In this document: in pieces, positions 49,997 to 58,927 of the stretch | How positions within the stretch are numbered: position 1 is the stretch's first letter | Layout: the number at the start of each line of letters is the position of its first letter | Source: DATBLE01 sp046732255 | Lineage (GTDB): Bacteria > Actinomycetota > Thermoleophilia > Gaiellales > Gaiellaceae | Length of the DNA: 64,000 nucleotides | Assembly (NCBI GenBank): GCA_046732255.1 | Contig: JBKPMR010000031.1 | Coordinates: 1 to 64,000 of the forward strand | Reading direction: 5' to 3' | Position numbers and translations under genes: made by a program | The notes under the pieces: generated by a model | Told to the model about the DNA's origin: nothing | Database searches by the model: none | What the model saw: the letters and a program-made list of their open reading frames with translations, nothing else

Positions 49997-50701
49997 CTAT
50001 TCGTTAGCTTCGTACGCCTTGGCGGCCGGGCTTCCGGACGGGTGGAAGACGCCGAGGACTCGCATCGGCGTCGGCCCGGTGTTCTCCAGGCAGTGCTCCT
50101 GGAGCGGCGGCAGGTGGACGCACGAGCCCGGTGCGAGCGGCGTGTCGGTGCCGCCGAGGTGGAGGACGCCCTCGCCGTCGACGACGTAGACGACCTCGTC
50201 GTACGTATGGCTGTGCAATGCGGCCCGGCCGGGAGGAATCAGCCCGACGAACTGGGTGACGTCGAGGCAGCCGAGGTCCTCGTTCACGAGCAGACGGAAC
50301 TCGCGGTTCGGGGTCGCGGGCAGTGGGGGCCGGTCGGCGTAGCGGACGGTCACCTGCAAGCGGCGCTCACCCTCGCAGGGAGCGGTCACGGACACGAGCA
50401 CGAGGTCGTCGGGACCCGGGTTGTCGACCGCCCAGGCGTCTCCGGGGACGAGGAACGCGCCGGTATCCGGCTCCAGCTGGTGCGTGCCGCCGGCGGCAAC
50501 CAGCGCGCCGCCGCCGCTCGTGACGAACAAGAGCTCCTGGCGGTCGCCGGTCTGCCGCTCCTCGGAGCGGCCGGGCGCGAACCGGAGCACGCGCTGCTCG
50601 AGCCGCTCGCACCCGCAGGAACGGTCGATCGTCACCTTCGTCAGCGCGGTGCCGCTCTCGGGACGGGCCTCGAGGTCGTCCGCATTGATGACGTAGCCCA
50701 T
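49997..50701 (-). CDS. Two-domain cupin protein
   Basis: A 234-residue bicupin. The N-terminal cupin carries RQELLFVTSGGGALVAAGG and GAFLVPGDAWAVDNPG. The C-terminal one has HSHTYDEVVYVVDGEGVLHLGG and APGSCVHLPPLQEHCLENTGP, with His and Glu in metal positions (HSHTYDE, EHC). It may be a dioxygenase or isomerase, but no function is certain. Either the ATG at 50701 or the GTG at 50707 (GTGA overlap with the next gene) could be the start. Confidence 0.8.
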   Translation of the reverse strand: MGYVINADDLEARPESGTALTKVTIDRSCGCERLEQRVLRFAPGRSEERQTGDRQELLFVTSGGGALVAAGGTHQLEPDTGAFLVPGDAWAVDNPGPDDLVLVSVTAPCEGERRLQVTVRYADRPPLPATPNREFRLLVNEDLGCLDVTQFVGLIPPGRAALHSHTYDEVVYVVDGEGVLHLGGTDTPLAPGSCVHLPPLQEHCLENTGPTPMRVLGVFHPSGSPAAKAYEANE

Positions 50702-50703
50702 GC

Positions 50704-51105
50704 TCACGCGGGCTCCTTCACGGCGGTCAAGGCCTCCACCCAGCCGCGCGTGTCCGTGAACTGGTGGAAGCGCACGGCGCGCCCGTCCCGGAACCGCCAG
50801 ACGTGGGCGAACGGGACGTCCAGAGGCTTCCCGGTCTCTTTCGCGGTTGCGGTGTACCGGCCCAGGACAACGACGTCGTCGCCGACTCCGATCAGCTCCT
50901 CGGGATCGGCCTTGAAGTCCACCCACCACGACTCGTCGATCGGATCGAAGACGTTTGCGCGCACCTCCGCGAGACCGTGGTAGATACCGCCGTGCGGCAG
51001 TCCCTGCGCCTGGTGCCAGACGATGGCTTCGTCCATCATCGCGAGCGCCCCGTCGAGGTCGTGCCGCGCGAACGCCTCGTAGGAGCTCCGGACGGCGTCG
51101 ATCAT
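50704..51105 (-). CDS. SnoaL-like/NTF2-fold protein
   Basis: A 133-residue cone-fold protein. VRSSYEAFARHDLDGALAMMDEAIVWHQA is the first helix-strand, followed by YHGLAEVRANVFDPID, VVVLGRYTATAKETGKPL and FAHVWRFRDGRAVRFHQFTDT. NTF2-like proteins often act as isomerases, polyketide cyclases or small ligand binders; the role here is unknown. It overlaps both neighbours by 4 nt. Confidence 0.8.
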   Translation of the reverse strand: MIDAVRSSYEAFARHDLDGALAMMDEAIVWHQAQGLPHGGIYHGLAEVRANVFDPIDESWWVDFKADPEELIGVGDDVVVLGRYTATAKETGKPLDVPFAHVWRFRDGRAVRFHQFTDTRGWVEALTAVKEPA

Positions 51106-51524
51106 CGAGCGGTGACGGCCGCAAGAACCTCTTCCGGGTGTGCGCCGGCGTCCTCGACGTCCCAGACCTGCCGGACGACGCCGTCGCCGTCGAGCAGGTA
51201 CGTCACCCGCCTGGCGAACCAGCCGTAGTCGCCGTACTGCTTGTACAGGTCGAGCGACTTGGTCAGCTCCGCTCCGTCGTCTGCGACGAGGGGGAAGCGC
51301 AGGCCGCACTCGGACCGGAACTCGTCGTGCTTCTCGTCGGAGTCGACGCTGACGCCGATCACCTCGTACCCGGCCTCCCGGAACGCGTCGTACCGGTCGT
51401 TGAACGCCTTCGCCTCCATCGTGCAGCCGGGCGTGAGGTCGGCGGGATAGAAGTAGACGACCGCCGGCCCGTCGGGGCGGACGGACAGCTTCTCGACTGG
51501 GAAACGGTCGCCGACCTCGAGCAT
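51102..51524 (-). CDS. bcp: Bcp/PrxQ peroxiredoxin
   Basis: A 140-residue thiol peroxidase. VVYFYPADLTPGCTMEAKAFNDRYDAF carries the peroxidatic Cys near residue 34. The usual second Cys five residues later is absent, so it is a one-Cys-like variant unless Cys in FRSECGLRFPLVAD resolves it. YGDYGWFARRVTYLLDGDGVV is the C-terminal sheet. It reduces organic peroxides. GTG/ATG-linked overlap with the NTF2-fold gene. Confidence 0.87.
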   Translation of the reverse strand: MLEVGDRFPVEKLSVRPDGPAVVYFYPADLTPGCTMEAKAFNDRYDAFREAGYEVIGVSVDSDEKHDEFRSECGLRFPLVADDGAELTKSLDLYKQYGDYGWFARRVTYLLDGDGVVRQVWDVEDAGAHPEEVLAAVTAR

Positions 51525-51533
51525 GTCCGAATG

Positions 51534-52472
51534 CTACTCCGGCGTCTCGCCCGCGAGGATCCGAGCGAGAACGGGCAGGTCGATGTTGCCACCGGAGACG
51601 ATGCACGCGATCCTGCCCCCGCCCGCGCGGCCGGAGAGCGCGACCGCCGGTGCGAGCGCGCCGGCGCCCTCGGCGACCACGCGGATGCGCTCCGCCAGCA
51701 TTCGAACGGCGCCGGCCGCCTCGTCGAGCGGGACCGCAAAGGCACCGTCGACGAGCTCGCTGACGCGCGGCCACATCGAGTCCAGAACTCGTCGTGAGCC
51801 CGCTCCGTCTACGAACGACGGCGTGTACTCGACCTCTGCCGGCCCGCCGGCGCCGAACGCCGCCCCGGCGGCCGCTCCCGTCGCCGGCTCGCAGGCGTAG
51901 AACGTGACGCTCGGACGGATTGCCTTGACCGCGCTCGCGATCCCGGAGACGAGCCCCCCGCCTCCGTACGGAACGAGCACCGTGTCGACGTCCGGCAGGT
52001 CGTCGAGCAGCTCGAGCCCGATCGTCCCGTTCCCGGCCATCACCAGCTCGTCCTGCACCGGGTGGACGAACAGGCCGTCGGCGCCGTCGTAGCGGGAATC
52101 CTCGATCGCCCGCCACCAGTCGTCGTAGGACACCTTCAGCACGCGTCCGCCCAGGCGCTCGATCCGGTCGATCTTCGTCTGCGGCGCGTGGTCTGGGCAG
52201 ACGATCGTCGCCGGCACGCCCGCCTCGCGCGCCGCCCAGGCGACCCCTTGTGCCATGTTGCCCGCGCTTGCCGTCACGACGCCGCCCACGAGCTGCTCGC
52301 GAGCGGCGGCCCGGATCGCGTTCGTCGCGCCGCGGATCTTGAAGGACGCGACCGGCTGGAGGTTCTCGAGCTTCAACCAGATGTCCGTATCCGGGAGCCG
52401 GACGAGCGGCGTCCGGACGGCGGCGCCGGCGATCCGCTCGCGCGCCCGCTCGATCTCGGCGAGCGGGATCAC
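51534..52472 (-). CDS. Threonine/serine dehydratase-family PLP enzyme
   Basis: A 312-residue fold-type II PLP lyase. NLQPVASFKIRGATNAI contains the cofactor Lys (near residue 45), VTASAGNMAQGVAWAARE the Asn/Gly loop and VPYGGGGLVSGIASAVKAI the phosphate cup. IVSGGNIDLPVLARIL is the end motif. No ACT regulatory domain is present, so it is catabolic-type. Deamination of threonine or serine is likely, with other hydroxyamino acids possible. The start is a GTG overlapping the cyclodeaminase stop. Confidence 0.85.
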   Translation of the reverse strand: MIPLAEIERARERIAGAAVRTPLVRLPDTDIWLKLENLQPVASFKIRGATNAIRAAAREQLVGGVVTASAGNMAQGVAWAAREAGVPATIVCPDHAPQTKIDRIERLGGRVLKVSYDDWWRAIEDSRYDGADGLFVHPVQDELVMAGNGTIGLELLDDLPDVDTVLVPYGGGGLVSGIASAVKAIRPSVTFYACEPATGAAAGAAFGAGGPAEVEYTPSFVDGAGSRRVLDSMWPRVSELVDGAFAVPLDEAAGAVRMLAERIRVVAEGAGALAPAVALSGRAGGGRIACIVSGGNIDLPVLARILAGETPE

Positions 52473-53443
52473 AACTCGACCGCGGTGCCGGTGCCCGTCT
52501 CGGCCGCGCGGCGGACGACGTACTCCGCCGCGGCGAGGTCCTCGACGGCGAGGCCGAGCGACTTGAACACCGTCAGCTCGTCGTCAGAGGTCCGTCCGGG
52601 ATGCGCGCCGGTGAGAATCTCGCCGAGCTCGGCCTTGATGTGCTCGGGCCCGGAGATCGCGCCCTCCGCAAGCGGCATCAGGTAGTCGCCCGCCTCGTTC
52701 ACGGTCGATTCGCGCCGGTCGACGAACAACGAGCAGGCCACGATCGTGGCGGTGTCGAGCTCGCGGGCGGTCTTGATGCTCGAGCCGACTGCGTTCACGT
52801 GCGTGCCGGGCTTCAGCCACTCGTGCCGGAGGACCGGCTCGCTCGCGTTCGTCACCGTGCAGACGACGTCGGCTTCGCGTACGGCCTCCTCGACGCTTTC
52901 CACGGCGGTCGCGAGCGGCCACTCCGATGCCAGCCGCTCGGCACTCTCGACCGAGCGGGCGGCGATCCGGATCCGCTCGAACTGCCTCGCCTCCAGCATC
53001 GCGGCGATGTGCGGGTGCGCCTGGTGGCCCGCGCCGACGATCGCCAGGTCCTGGGCATCCTCGCGGGCAAGCAGCCTGGTGGCGACGCCGGACACCGCAG
53101 CTGTGCGGATCGCGGTGATTGCCGACGCGTTCATCAGCGCCCGCAGCTCGCCGGTCTCACCCGAGTACAGAGTGACGGTCCCCTGGTGTGGGTCGAGCCC
53201 GCGCTTGGGGTTGTCCGGGAAGAGACAGATCGTCTTCAGCGAGTAGGCCGGGTTCGCCCCGCCGCGGTGCGCCGGCATCAGTCCGATCCCGCTGTTCTCG
53301 CCGGGTGGGAACGCGATCATCCGGAGCGGCAGGAAGAGCTCTCCGCGCGCGAGCGCCTCGAGGACTTCGGCCATCGCGTCCATGCAGCCGGGCATGTCGA
53401 GCAGACGCTCGACCTCGCTCTGGGTGAGGACGACGAAGGACAT
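52469..53443 (-). CDS. Ornithine cyclodeaminase/mu-crystallin family protein
   Basis: A 324-residue NAD(P)-binding enzyme. NPAYSLKTICLFPDNPKRGLDPHQG has the catalytic Lys region, ALMNASAITAIRTAAVSGVATRLLAREDAQDLAIVGAGHQAHPHIAAM the Rossmann loop, and SIKTARELD the family end. It may convert ornithine to proline or act as an alanine dehydrogenase or imine reductase. Coupling to the threonine dehydratase suggests an amino acid catabolic unit. Confidence 0.87.
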   Translation of the reverse strand: MSFVVLTQSEVERLLDMPGCMDAMAEVLEALARGELFLPLRMIAFPPGENSGIGLMPAHRGGANPAYSLKTICLFPDNPKRGLDPHQGTVTLYSGETGELRALMNASAITAIRTAAVSGVATRLLAREDAQDLAIVGAGHQAHPHIAAMLEARQFERIRIAARSVESAERLASEWPLATAVESVEEAVREADVVCTVTNASEPVLRHEWLKPGTHVNAVGSSIKTARELDTATIVACSLFVDRRESTVNEAGDYLMPLAEGAISGPEHIKAELGEILTGAHPGRTSDDELTVFKSLGLAVEDLAAAEYVVRRAAETGTGTAVEL

Positions 53444-54342
53444 CAGGGAAAGAACGACCCTAACTCGTCGCGCTCGGCATCGGTCACGGTGAGTTCGACG
53501 GCATCGCGGACGCTCTCGAGGTGGGAGGGGCGGCGCGGCCCGACGACGACCGAGTCCACGGTGCCGAGCGCCCAGGCGAGGGCCAGACCGCCCATGCTCA
53601 CGCCGCGCTCGGCCGCGGCTCGGCCCAGCGCGTCGAGCCCGTCATAGACGCCGTCGGTCTGGAGGTGCCGGTACGGCTCCGGCCTCATCGTCATCCGCGA
53701 GCCGGGCGGCGGCTCCGCGCCGCGGTGGTACTTGCCCGTCAACCACCCGCCGGCGAGCGGGCTGAACGCCTGGTACTCGATCCCGTGCTCGACGCAGAGC
53801 GGGATGACCTCGGCCTCGTCGCCGCGCTCGAGCAGGGAGTAGGAGTTCTGGACGAGCGACGGCGTCCCGAGGGAGAGCCACTCCCGCAGGTCGTCGACCC
53901 CGGCGTTGCTGATGCCCCAGGCCCCGATCAGCCCACGCTCGACCAGGGTCGCGAAGGTCATGAAGGTCTCCTCCACGGGCGTGTTCGGGTCGGGCTCGTG
54001 CGTCAGGTAGAGGTCGATGCGGTCGATACCGAGCCGTTCCAGGCTCGTCTCCACCTGGCGCAGGACCCGGTCGCGGGCGAGCCCGAAGTCGGCCCCGTCC
54101 TCCATTGCGTTGAACGTCTTCGAGGTGATTCGCGGCCGGTTGCCGGTCGCGCGCATCCAGTCGCCGATCCATTGCTCGCTCCGCCCGCCGCCGTACGCGT
54201 CCGCGGTGTCGAACCGGCGCAGCCCGAGCGCCCACGCCGCGTCCATCAGCTCGAAGGCCTCCTCCTTCGACTCTCCCTGGCCGAAGAACGCGGGCGCCGA
54301 CCCGATCCCGCCGAAGTTGCCGCAGCCGAGAACGACGCGCAT
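53443..54342 (-). CDS. Aldo/keto reductase (second)
   Basis: A 299-residue barrel. RVVLGCGNFGGIGS begins the fold, RRFDTADAYGGGRSEQWIGDWM has the catalytic Asp and Tyr, ITSKTFN the Lys and DLYLTHEPDPNTP the His. SVVVGPRRPSHLESV is the C-terminal cofactor segment. Similar to general stress or sugar AKRs. I chose the ATG at 54342, which begins the first strand; an upstream start adds eight residues. Confidence 0.85.
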   Translation of the reverse strand: MRVVLGCGNFGGIGSAPAFFGQGESKEEAFELMDAAWALGLRRFDTADAYGGGRSEQWIGDWMRATGNRPRITSKTFNAMEDGADFGLARDRVLRQVETSLERLGIDRIDLYLTHEPDPNTPVEETFMTFATLVERGLIGAWGISNAGVDDLREWLSLGTPSLVQNSYSLLERGDEAEVIPLCVEHGIEYQAFSPLAGGWLTGKYHRGAEPPPGSRMTMRPEPYRHLQTDGVYDGLDALGRAAAERGVSMGGLALAWALGTVDSVVVGPRRPSHLESVRDAVELTVTDAERDELGSFFP

Positions 54343-54448
54343 CGCGGCCCATCCTATGTTGAGCACAGAGAGGGACTGGCCCTACGGGCCTGTCTCCGGT
54401 TCCGTCTTTGAGAGAATCGGTCCAGAGTCCAACGAGGAGGAGAGACCG

Positions 54449-55054
<606 letters not shown>

Positions 55055-55064
55055 GCATCGCGGG

Positions 55065-56333
55065 GTGAGCACTCCGCCGGGCGCCGGTCAACAGCGGCAG
55101 ACCGAGATCTACCTCGCCGGCGTGCGCGGCCGTCGGCCGGCGATCCCCTTCGATCCGTCGAAGCTCGAGCGGCTGGCACGGCGTCGGATGTCGCCCGAGG
55201 CATTCGCCTACGTCGCCGGCGGTGCGGGCGCCGAAGGGACGATCGCCGCCAACCGGGCGGCCCTGGACCGCCACCGGATCGTCCCGCGCGTCCTTCGGGA
55301 CGTCTCCGTCCGCGACTCGGCGGTCGAGCTCTTCGGCCGCCGTCTTCCGACGCCGTTCCTGCTCGCGCCGATCGGTGTGCTGGAGCTGGCGCACCGTGAC
55401 GCCGACGTCGCCGTTGCGCGGGCCGCCGCAGCGGAGGGCGTGCCGATGATCTTCTCGAACCAGGCGTCGCGGCCGATGGAACAGTGCGCGGACGCGATGG
55501 GCGGCGCGCCGCACTGGTTCCAGCTCTACTGGAGCACCGTCGACGAGCTGGTGGCGAGCTTCGTCCGCCGCGCGGAGGCGTGCGGGTGCGAGGCGATCGT
55601 CGTCACCCTCGACACGAAGATGCTCGGCTGGCGGCCGCGCGACCTCGATTTCGCACACCTGCCGTTCGCGACCGGCCGGGGGATCGCCCAGTACACGAGT
55701 GATCCGGTCTTTCGCAGCATGGTCGAGCCGGGCGCCGTCGAGCGGTCCGGCCGGCCGACGCCGGCGGCGATCCGCTCGCTCGTACAGGCGACGCGCTCGT
55801 ACCCGGGCAGCTTCCGCGAGAACCTGCGCTCCGGCATCGGCGTCGCGGCCGTCCGCAAGGTGATGGAGGTCTACTCGCGTCCCTCGCTGGCCTGGGAGGA
55901 CTTCGCCTGGCTGCGGGAGCAGACGAGGCTGCCGATCGTAGTCAAGGGCATCGTCCACCCGGACGACGCACGGCTCGCAGTCGAGCACGGTCTCGACGGG
56001 CTCGTCGTCTCCAACCACGGCGGACGGCAGGTGGACGGTTCGATCGGATCGTTGGACGCGCTGCCGGGAGTCGTCCAGGCGGTCGCCGGGCAGATCCCGG
56101 TGCTGTTCGACAGCGGCGTGCGCGGCGGCGCCGACGCCTTCAAGGCCCTGGCCCTGGGCGCGACCGCGGTGCTCCTTGGCCGGCCCTACGTCTACGGCCT
56201 CGCGCTCGGCGGCGAAGCGGGCGTCCGGGAGGTGATCCGCAACCTCGTCGCCGACTTCGACCTCACGCTGGCGCTCGCCGGCTGCCCGTCGGTCTCGGAG
56301 CTCGGGCCCGAATGTCTACAGTTGGCGCCGTGA
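55065..56333 (+). CDS. FMN-dependent alpha-hydroxyacid oxidase/monooxygenase
   Basis: A 422-residue flavin barrel of the lactate-oxidase family. FAYVAGGAGAEGTIAANRAALDRHRI and PTPFLLAPIGVLELAHRDADVAVARAAAAEGVPMIFSNQASRPM form the N-terminal region. LYWSTVDELVASFV, LPIVVKGIVHPDDARLAVEHGLDGLVVSNHGGRQVDGSIGSLDALP (with catalytic His/Arg) and LFDSGVRGGADAFKALALGATAVLLGRPYVYGLALGGEAGV match the family. Closest to lactate 2-monooxygenase types by length. Its stop overlaps the selenoprotein start by 4 nt. Confidence 0.87.
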   Translation: MSTPPGAGQQRQTEIYLAGVRGRRPAIPFDPSKLERLARRRMSPEAFAYVAGGAGAEGTIAANRAALDRHRIVPRVLRDVSVRDSAVELFGRRLPTPFLLAPIGVLELAHRDADVAVARAAAAEGVPMIFSNQASRPMEQCADAMGGAPHWFQLYWSTVDELVASFVRRAEACGCEAIVVTLDTKMLGWRPRDLDFAHLPFATGRGIAQYTSDPVFRSMVEPGAVERSGRPTPAAIRSLVQATRSYPGSFRENLRSGIGVAAVRKVMEVYSRPSLAWEDFAWLREQTRLPIVVKGIVHPDDARLAVEHGLDGLVVSNHGGRQVDGSIGSLDALPGVVQAVAGQIPVLFDSGVRGGADAFKALALGATAVLLGRPYVYGLALGGEAGVREVIRNLVADFDLTLALAGCPSVSELGPECLQLAP

Positions 56334-56563
56334 CGGTCGAGATCTACTACTGCCCCGTCTGAAGCGGATACGACGAGCGGGCCGCGGGTCTCGTGGCCGA
56401 GTTGACGGCCAACGGCTACGACGCCGTGGACATCCCCGGAGAGAAGAGCCAGTTCGACGTGATCGCCGACGGGGAGCTGGTCTTCTCGAAGCAGCAGGTC
56501 GGCCGGCACGCCGAGCCGGGCGAGGTGCTCGCCGCGCTCCAGCGGACCTCCGGCAAGTCCTAG
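56330..56563 (+). CDS. SelW/Rdx-family selenoprotein (in-frame UGA = Sec11)
   Basis: Read from the GTG at 56330 to the TAG at 56561, with the TGA at 56360-56362 as selenocysteine, this gives a 77-residue Rdx/SelW protein. VTVEIYYCPVU holds the redox motif C8-x-x-U11. AAGLVAELTANGYDAVDIPGEKSQFDVIADGELVFSKQQVGRH aligns with the SelW strand order, and EPGEVLAALQ is the terminal helix. SelW-type proteins are thioredoxin-fold thiol/selenol oxidoreductases. The GTG overlaps the hydroxyacid oxidase stop, so translation is coupled. Stopping at the UGA would leave only ten residues. Downstream is a bacterial-type SECIS hairpin. Alternative: Cys-containing ancestor broken by a stop; intact frame after the UGA argues against this. 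Confidence 0.87.
56380..56398 (+). promoter_or_regulatory. Bacterial SECIS-like hairpin downstream of UGA
   Basis: Stem GGCCGCG pairs with CGUGGCC (one G-U) closing the pentaloop GGUCU, which begins 25 nt after the UGA. In E. coli fdhF the SelB-binding hairpin also shows a GGUCU loop at a similar distance. It overlaps codons of the reading frame, as bacterial SECIS elements must. Confidence 0.8.
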
Positions 56564-56586
56564 TCCGTAGACACAGAGAGATGAAC

Positions 56587-56613
56587 CGTCGGGAGCTTCT
56601 GCTCGCCCCGACG
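56587..56613. terminator. Hairpin between convergent selenoprotein and PRTase genes
   Basis: CGTCGGG pairs with CCCGACG, with an inner AGC-TTCT-GCT stem. It lies in the 54-nt convergent gap; no T-tract follows. Confidence 0.45.
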
Positions 56614-56617
56614 TGGC

Positions 56618-57112
56618 CTAGCCGACGACGGGAGGCTCCGCGCTCCAGGGAAAGACGACCCACTGGTCCGTGCGGCGCCAGACGAAGTCGCAGCTGACGA
56701 TCGAGCGCGGCTTTTCGTAGAGCACGGCTGTGCGCACCTCGCCGACCTGGCCCGCGCAGAAGCCCTTGACCAGCTCGAGCGTCTGTCCGGTGTCCGCGAC
56801 GTCGTCGGCGATCAGCATCCGCGCGTCGTGGAGATCGACGAGGTCGGGTACCGGCGGAAGGATCATCGGCACAGGCAGTCGCTCGTCGATGCCGGTGTAG
56901 AACTCGACGTTCATCGTGAACGTGTTCTTGACGCCCAGCGCGTAGGACAAGGCCCCGGCGACGAGCAGACCGCCGCGCGCGATGCCCAGGATCAGGTCGG
57001 GCACGTACCCGTCGTCCGCGATCGTCACCGCGAGCTCGCGGGCGGCCGCGCCGAGCTCGTCCCACCTCATCCGCTCCCGCGGCGGCGCCTGCGTCGGGGC
57101 GGTGTCTCCCAT
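56618..57112 (-). CDS. Phosphoribosyltransferase (purine-type)
   Basis: A 164-residue type I PRTase. YVPDLILGIARGGLLVAGALSYALG is the pyrophosphate loop and ARMLIADDVADTGQTLELVKGF the PRPP motif with two acidic residues. The length and C-terminus (VWRRTDQWVVFPWSAEPP) match xanthine/guanine salvage members and related small PRTases. It makes nucleotides from bases. Divergent from the M29 gene by 30 nt. Confidence 0.87.
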   Translation of the reverse strand: MGDTAPTQAPPRERMRWDELGAAARELAVTIADDGYVPDLILGIARGGLLVAGALSYALGVKNTFTMNVEFYTGIDERLPVPMILPPVPDLVDLHDARMLIADDVADTGQTLELVKGFCAGQVGEVRTAVLYEKPRSIVSCDFVWRRTDQWVVFPWSAEPPVVG

Positions 57113-57142
57113 CCGCCGATTCTAGATAGCGTCCCGACGATC

Positions 57143-58387
57143 GTGGATCTCGAGGCTTTCTGGGCTCAGCGCGAAGGCGAGCTCGAGGAATACGCGCGGC
57201 TCGCGCTGCGTGTCGGCGTGAACCTGCGGCAGGGCCAGGACGTCGTCGTGCTCGCGAACATCGAGCATGCGCCGCTCGTCCGGGCGCTGGCCCGGGTTGC
57301 GTACGGCGAGGGCGCGCGCTGGGTGGACGCCCACTACCTCGACAATCACCTGCGGCGGGCAAAGGCCGAGCTCGCCCCGGACGAGGCGGTCGGGTGGGCG
57401 CCGCGGTGGATGATCGAGCGGATCAACGAGGAAGCCGAGCGCCATTCGGCATACATCAACGTCGTCGGCGAGCCGCACCCGAACCTCATGGCCGGCCTCG
57501 ATCCGCAGCGGGTGGCGGAGTCGGTCATCCCGGAGGTTCGGCGAACGATCTGGAACGCCATCGATCGCCGCCAGATCCCCTGGACGATCATCGCGTTGCC
57601 GACGCCCGGTTGGGCACAGCAGGTCCTCGGGGAGCCTGACGTCGCGCGCCTCTGGGGAGCGATCAGGCCGGTCGTTCGCCTCGACGAGGCTGATCCGGTC
57701 GCGGCCTGGAGCGACCACGTCGCGTTGCTGCAGGGGCGGGCCGCCCAGCTGAACGAGCGCCGATTCGACACGCTGCGCTTCCGCGGCCCCGGTACCGACT
57801 TGACGATCGGCCTCCTGCCCCAGTCGCGCTGGGTCGCGGCGGGAGCCGAGACTAACCAGGGGCAGTTCTACGTCCCCAACCTGCCGACCGAGGAGGTGTT
57901 CACGACCCCCGACCGCCGGCGGACCGAAGGCCGGGTCCGGTCGACGCAGCCGCTCGTCCTCGTCAGCGGCACGGTCGTGCGCGACCTCGAGATGACCTTC
58001 TCGAACGGACGAATCACCCACGTGGACGCTGCGTCCGGCGCCGACGAGATCCGGGCCGAGGTTGCGCTGGACGAGGGCGCCTCCTACCTCGGCGAAGTCG
58101 CCCTGGTCGACGAGCGCTCGCGCGTCGGCCGGAGCGGGATCACGTTCTGGAACACGCTGTTCGACGAGAACGCCGCCTCGCACATCGCCTACGGAACCGC
58201 CGTCCTGCACGCCGTCGATCTCGACGGGGCCGACCGTGACGCCGTCGACCTCGACTCGCTGGGGATCAACCAGTCCACAACCCACACTGACTTCATGATC
58301 GGTGGGCCCGAGGTCGAGGTGGACGGGATCGAACCGGACGGTGCGGCAGTACCGGTCCTGCGCGACAACACCTGGCAGCTCAGGTAG
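57143..58387 (+). CDS. M29-family aminopeptidase
   Basis: A 414-residue metal aminopeptidase related to AmpS/PepT of thermophiles. FWAQREGELEEYARLALRVGVNLRQGQDVVVLANIEHAPLVRALARVAYGEGARWV is the N-terminal domain. YVPNLPTEEVFTTPDRRRTEG contains metal ligands, ALDEGASYLGEVALVDERS and FWNTLFDENAASHIAYGTA the rest, and TTHTDFMIGGPEVEVDGI the last. It releases N-terminal residues. I chose the GTG at 57143; no ATG occurs near the expected start. Confidence 0.88.
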   Translation: MDLEAFWAQREGELEEYARLALRVGVNLRQGQDVVVLANIEHAPLVRALARVAYGEGARWVDAHYLDNHLRRAKAELAPDEAVGWAPRWMIERINEEAERHSAYINVVGEPHPNLMAGLDPQRVAESVIPEVRRTIWNAIDRRQIPWTIIALPTPGWAQQVLGEPDVARLWGAIRPVVRLDEADPVAAWSDHVALLQGRAAQLNERRFDTLRFRGPGTDLTIGLLPQSRWVAAGAETNQGQFYVPNLPTEEVFTTPDRRRTEGRVRSTQPLVLVSGTVVRDLEMTFSNGRITHVDAASGADEIRAEVALDEGASYLGEVALVDERSRVGRSGITFWNTLFDENAASHIAYGTAVLHAVDLDGADRDAVDLDSLGINQSTTHTDFMIGGPEVEVDGIEPDGAAVPVLRDNTWQLR

Positions 58388-58927
58388 CTACCGGCGAAGC
58401 AGCTCGTGCTCGGCCTCGCCGAGCCAGCGCTCGTGCATGTCGAGCAGCTCACGGCCGTAGCGCTGGATGAGATCGAGGTAGCGTCGCCGGTGCGGCAGTG
58501 ACGGTGCGACGAGCAGTGCGGCCTCGAGATTCGCCCGGGCAGTCTCGATGTCGGCGCGCATGGCCCGCAGGCTCTCTGCGAGCGAGGCGTCGTCCCTGCC
58601 GATGTCGCCGGCGAGAAGCCGCACGATCGCCTCGTTCTGGATCCTCGGCAGGACGGACGGCTGGGACAACCACTCCCGCAGCGCCGTGTGCCCCTTCGAC
58701 GTCAGGAGGTAGTGGGTACGCGGTCCCGTCTTCCCAGGGCGCTTCTCCGAGCGCAGGTAGCCGAGCCGCTCCAGGCGCTTCGGCTCTCCGTACCACTGGC
58801 TCTCTGCGGCAGCCCAGTAGATGCTCCCACGCCGCATCATCGAGGCGAGGTCGTGCGGGCCCGCGCCGCCCTCACCGATCAGGGCGAGGACGACGTACGA
58901 GAAGGGTGTAAGCCGGCCGCTTGACAA
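58388..58927 (-). CDS. PadR-family transcriptional regulator
   Basis: A 179-residue regulator. FSYVVLALIGEGGAGPHDLASMM is the winged-helix start, WYGEPKRLERLGYLRSEKRPGKTGPRTHYLLTSKGHTALREWL the wing with the usual PRTHY motif, and the C-terminus a coiled-coil (residues about 105-175) used for dimerisation. PadR proteins commonly repress neighbouring genes in response to phenolics or drugs. The TTG at 58927 is the only suitable start and lies in the shared promoter. It is divergent from the cupin. Confidence 0.88.
   Translation of the reverse strand: MSSGRLTPFSYVVLALIGEGGAGPHDLASMMRRGSIYWAAAESQWYGEPKRLERLGYLRSEKRPGKTGPRTHYLLTSKGHTALREWLSQPSVLPRIQNEAIVRLLAGDIGRDDASLAESLRAMRADIETARANLEAALLVAPSLPHRRRYLDLIQRYGRELLDMHERWLGEAEHELLRR

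Noticed and set aside
54370..54400. Another member of the palindrome family
   Set aside because: GGGACTGGCCC and GGGCCTGTCTC pair with two mismatches, too weak to count without a genome search.
56360..56362. Premature stop making the SelW-like gene a pseudogene
   Set aside because: Everything after the UGA is in the same frame with full-length Rdx similarity, the UGA replaces exactly the redox residue, and a SECIS-like hairpin follows.
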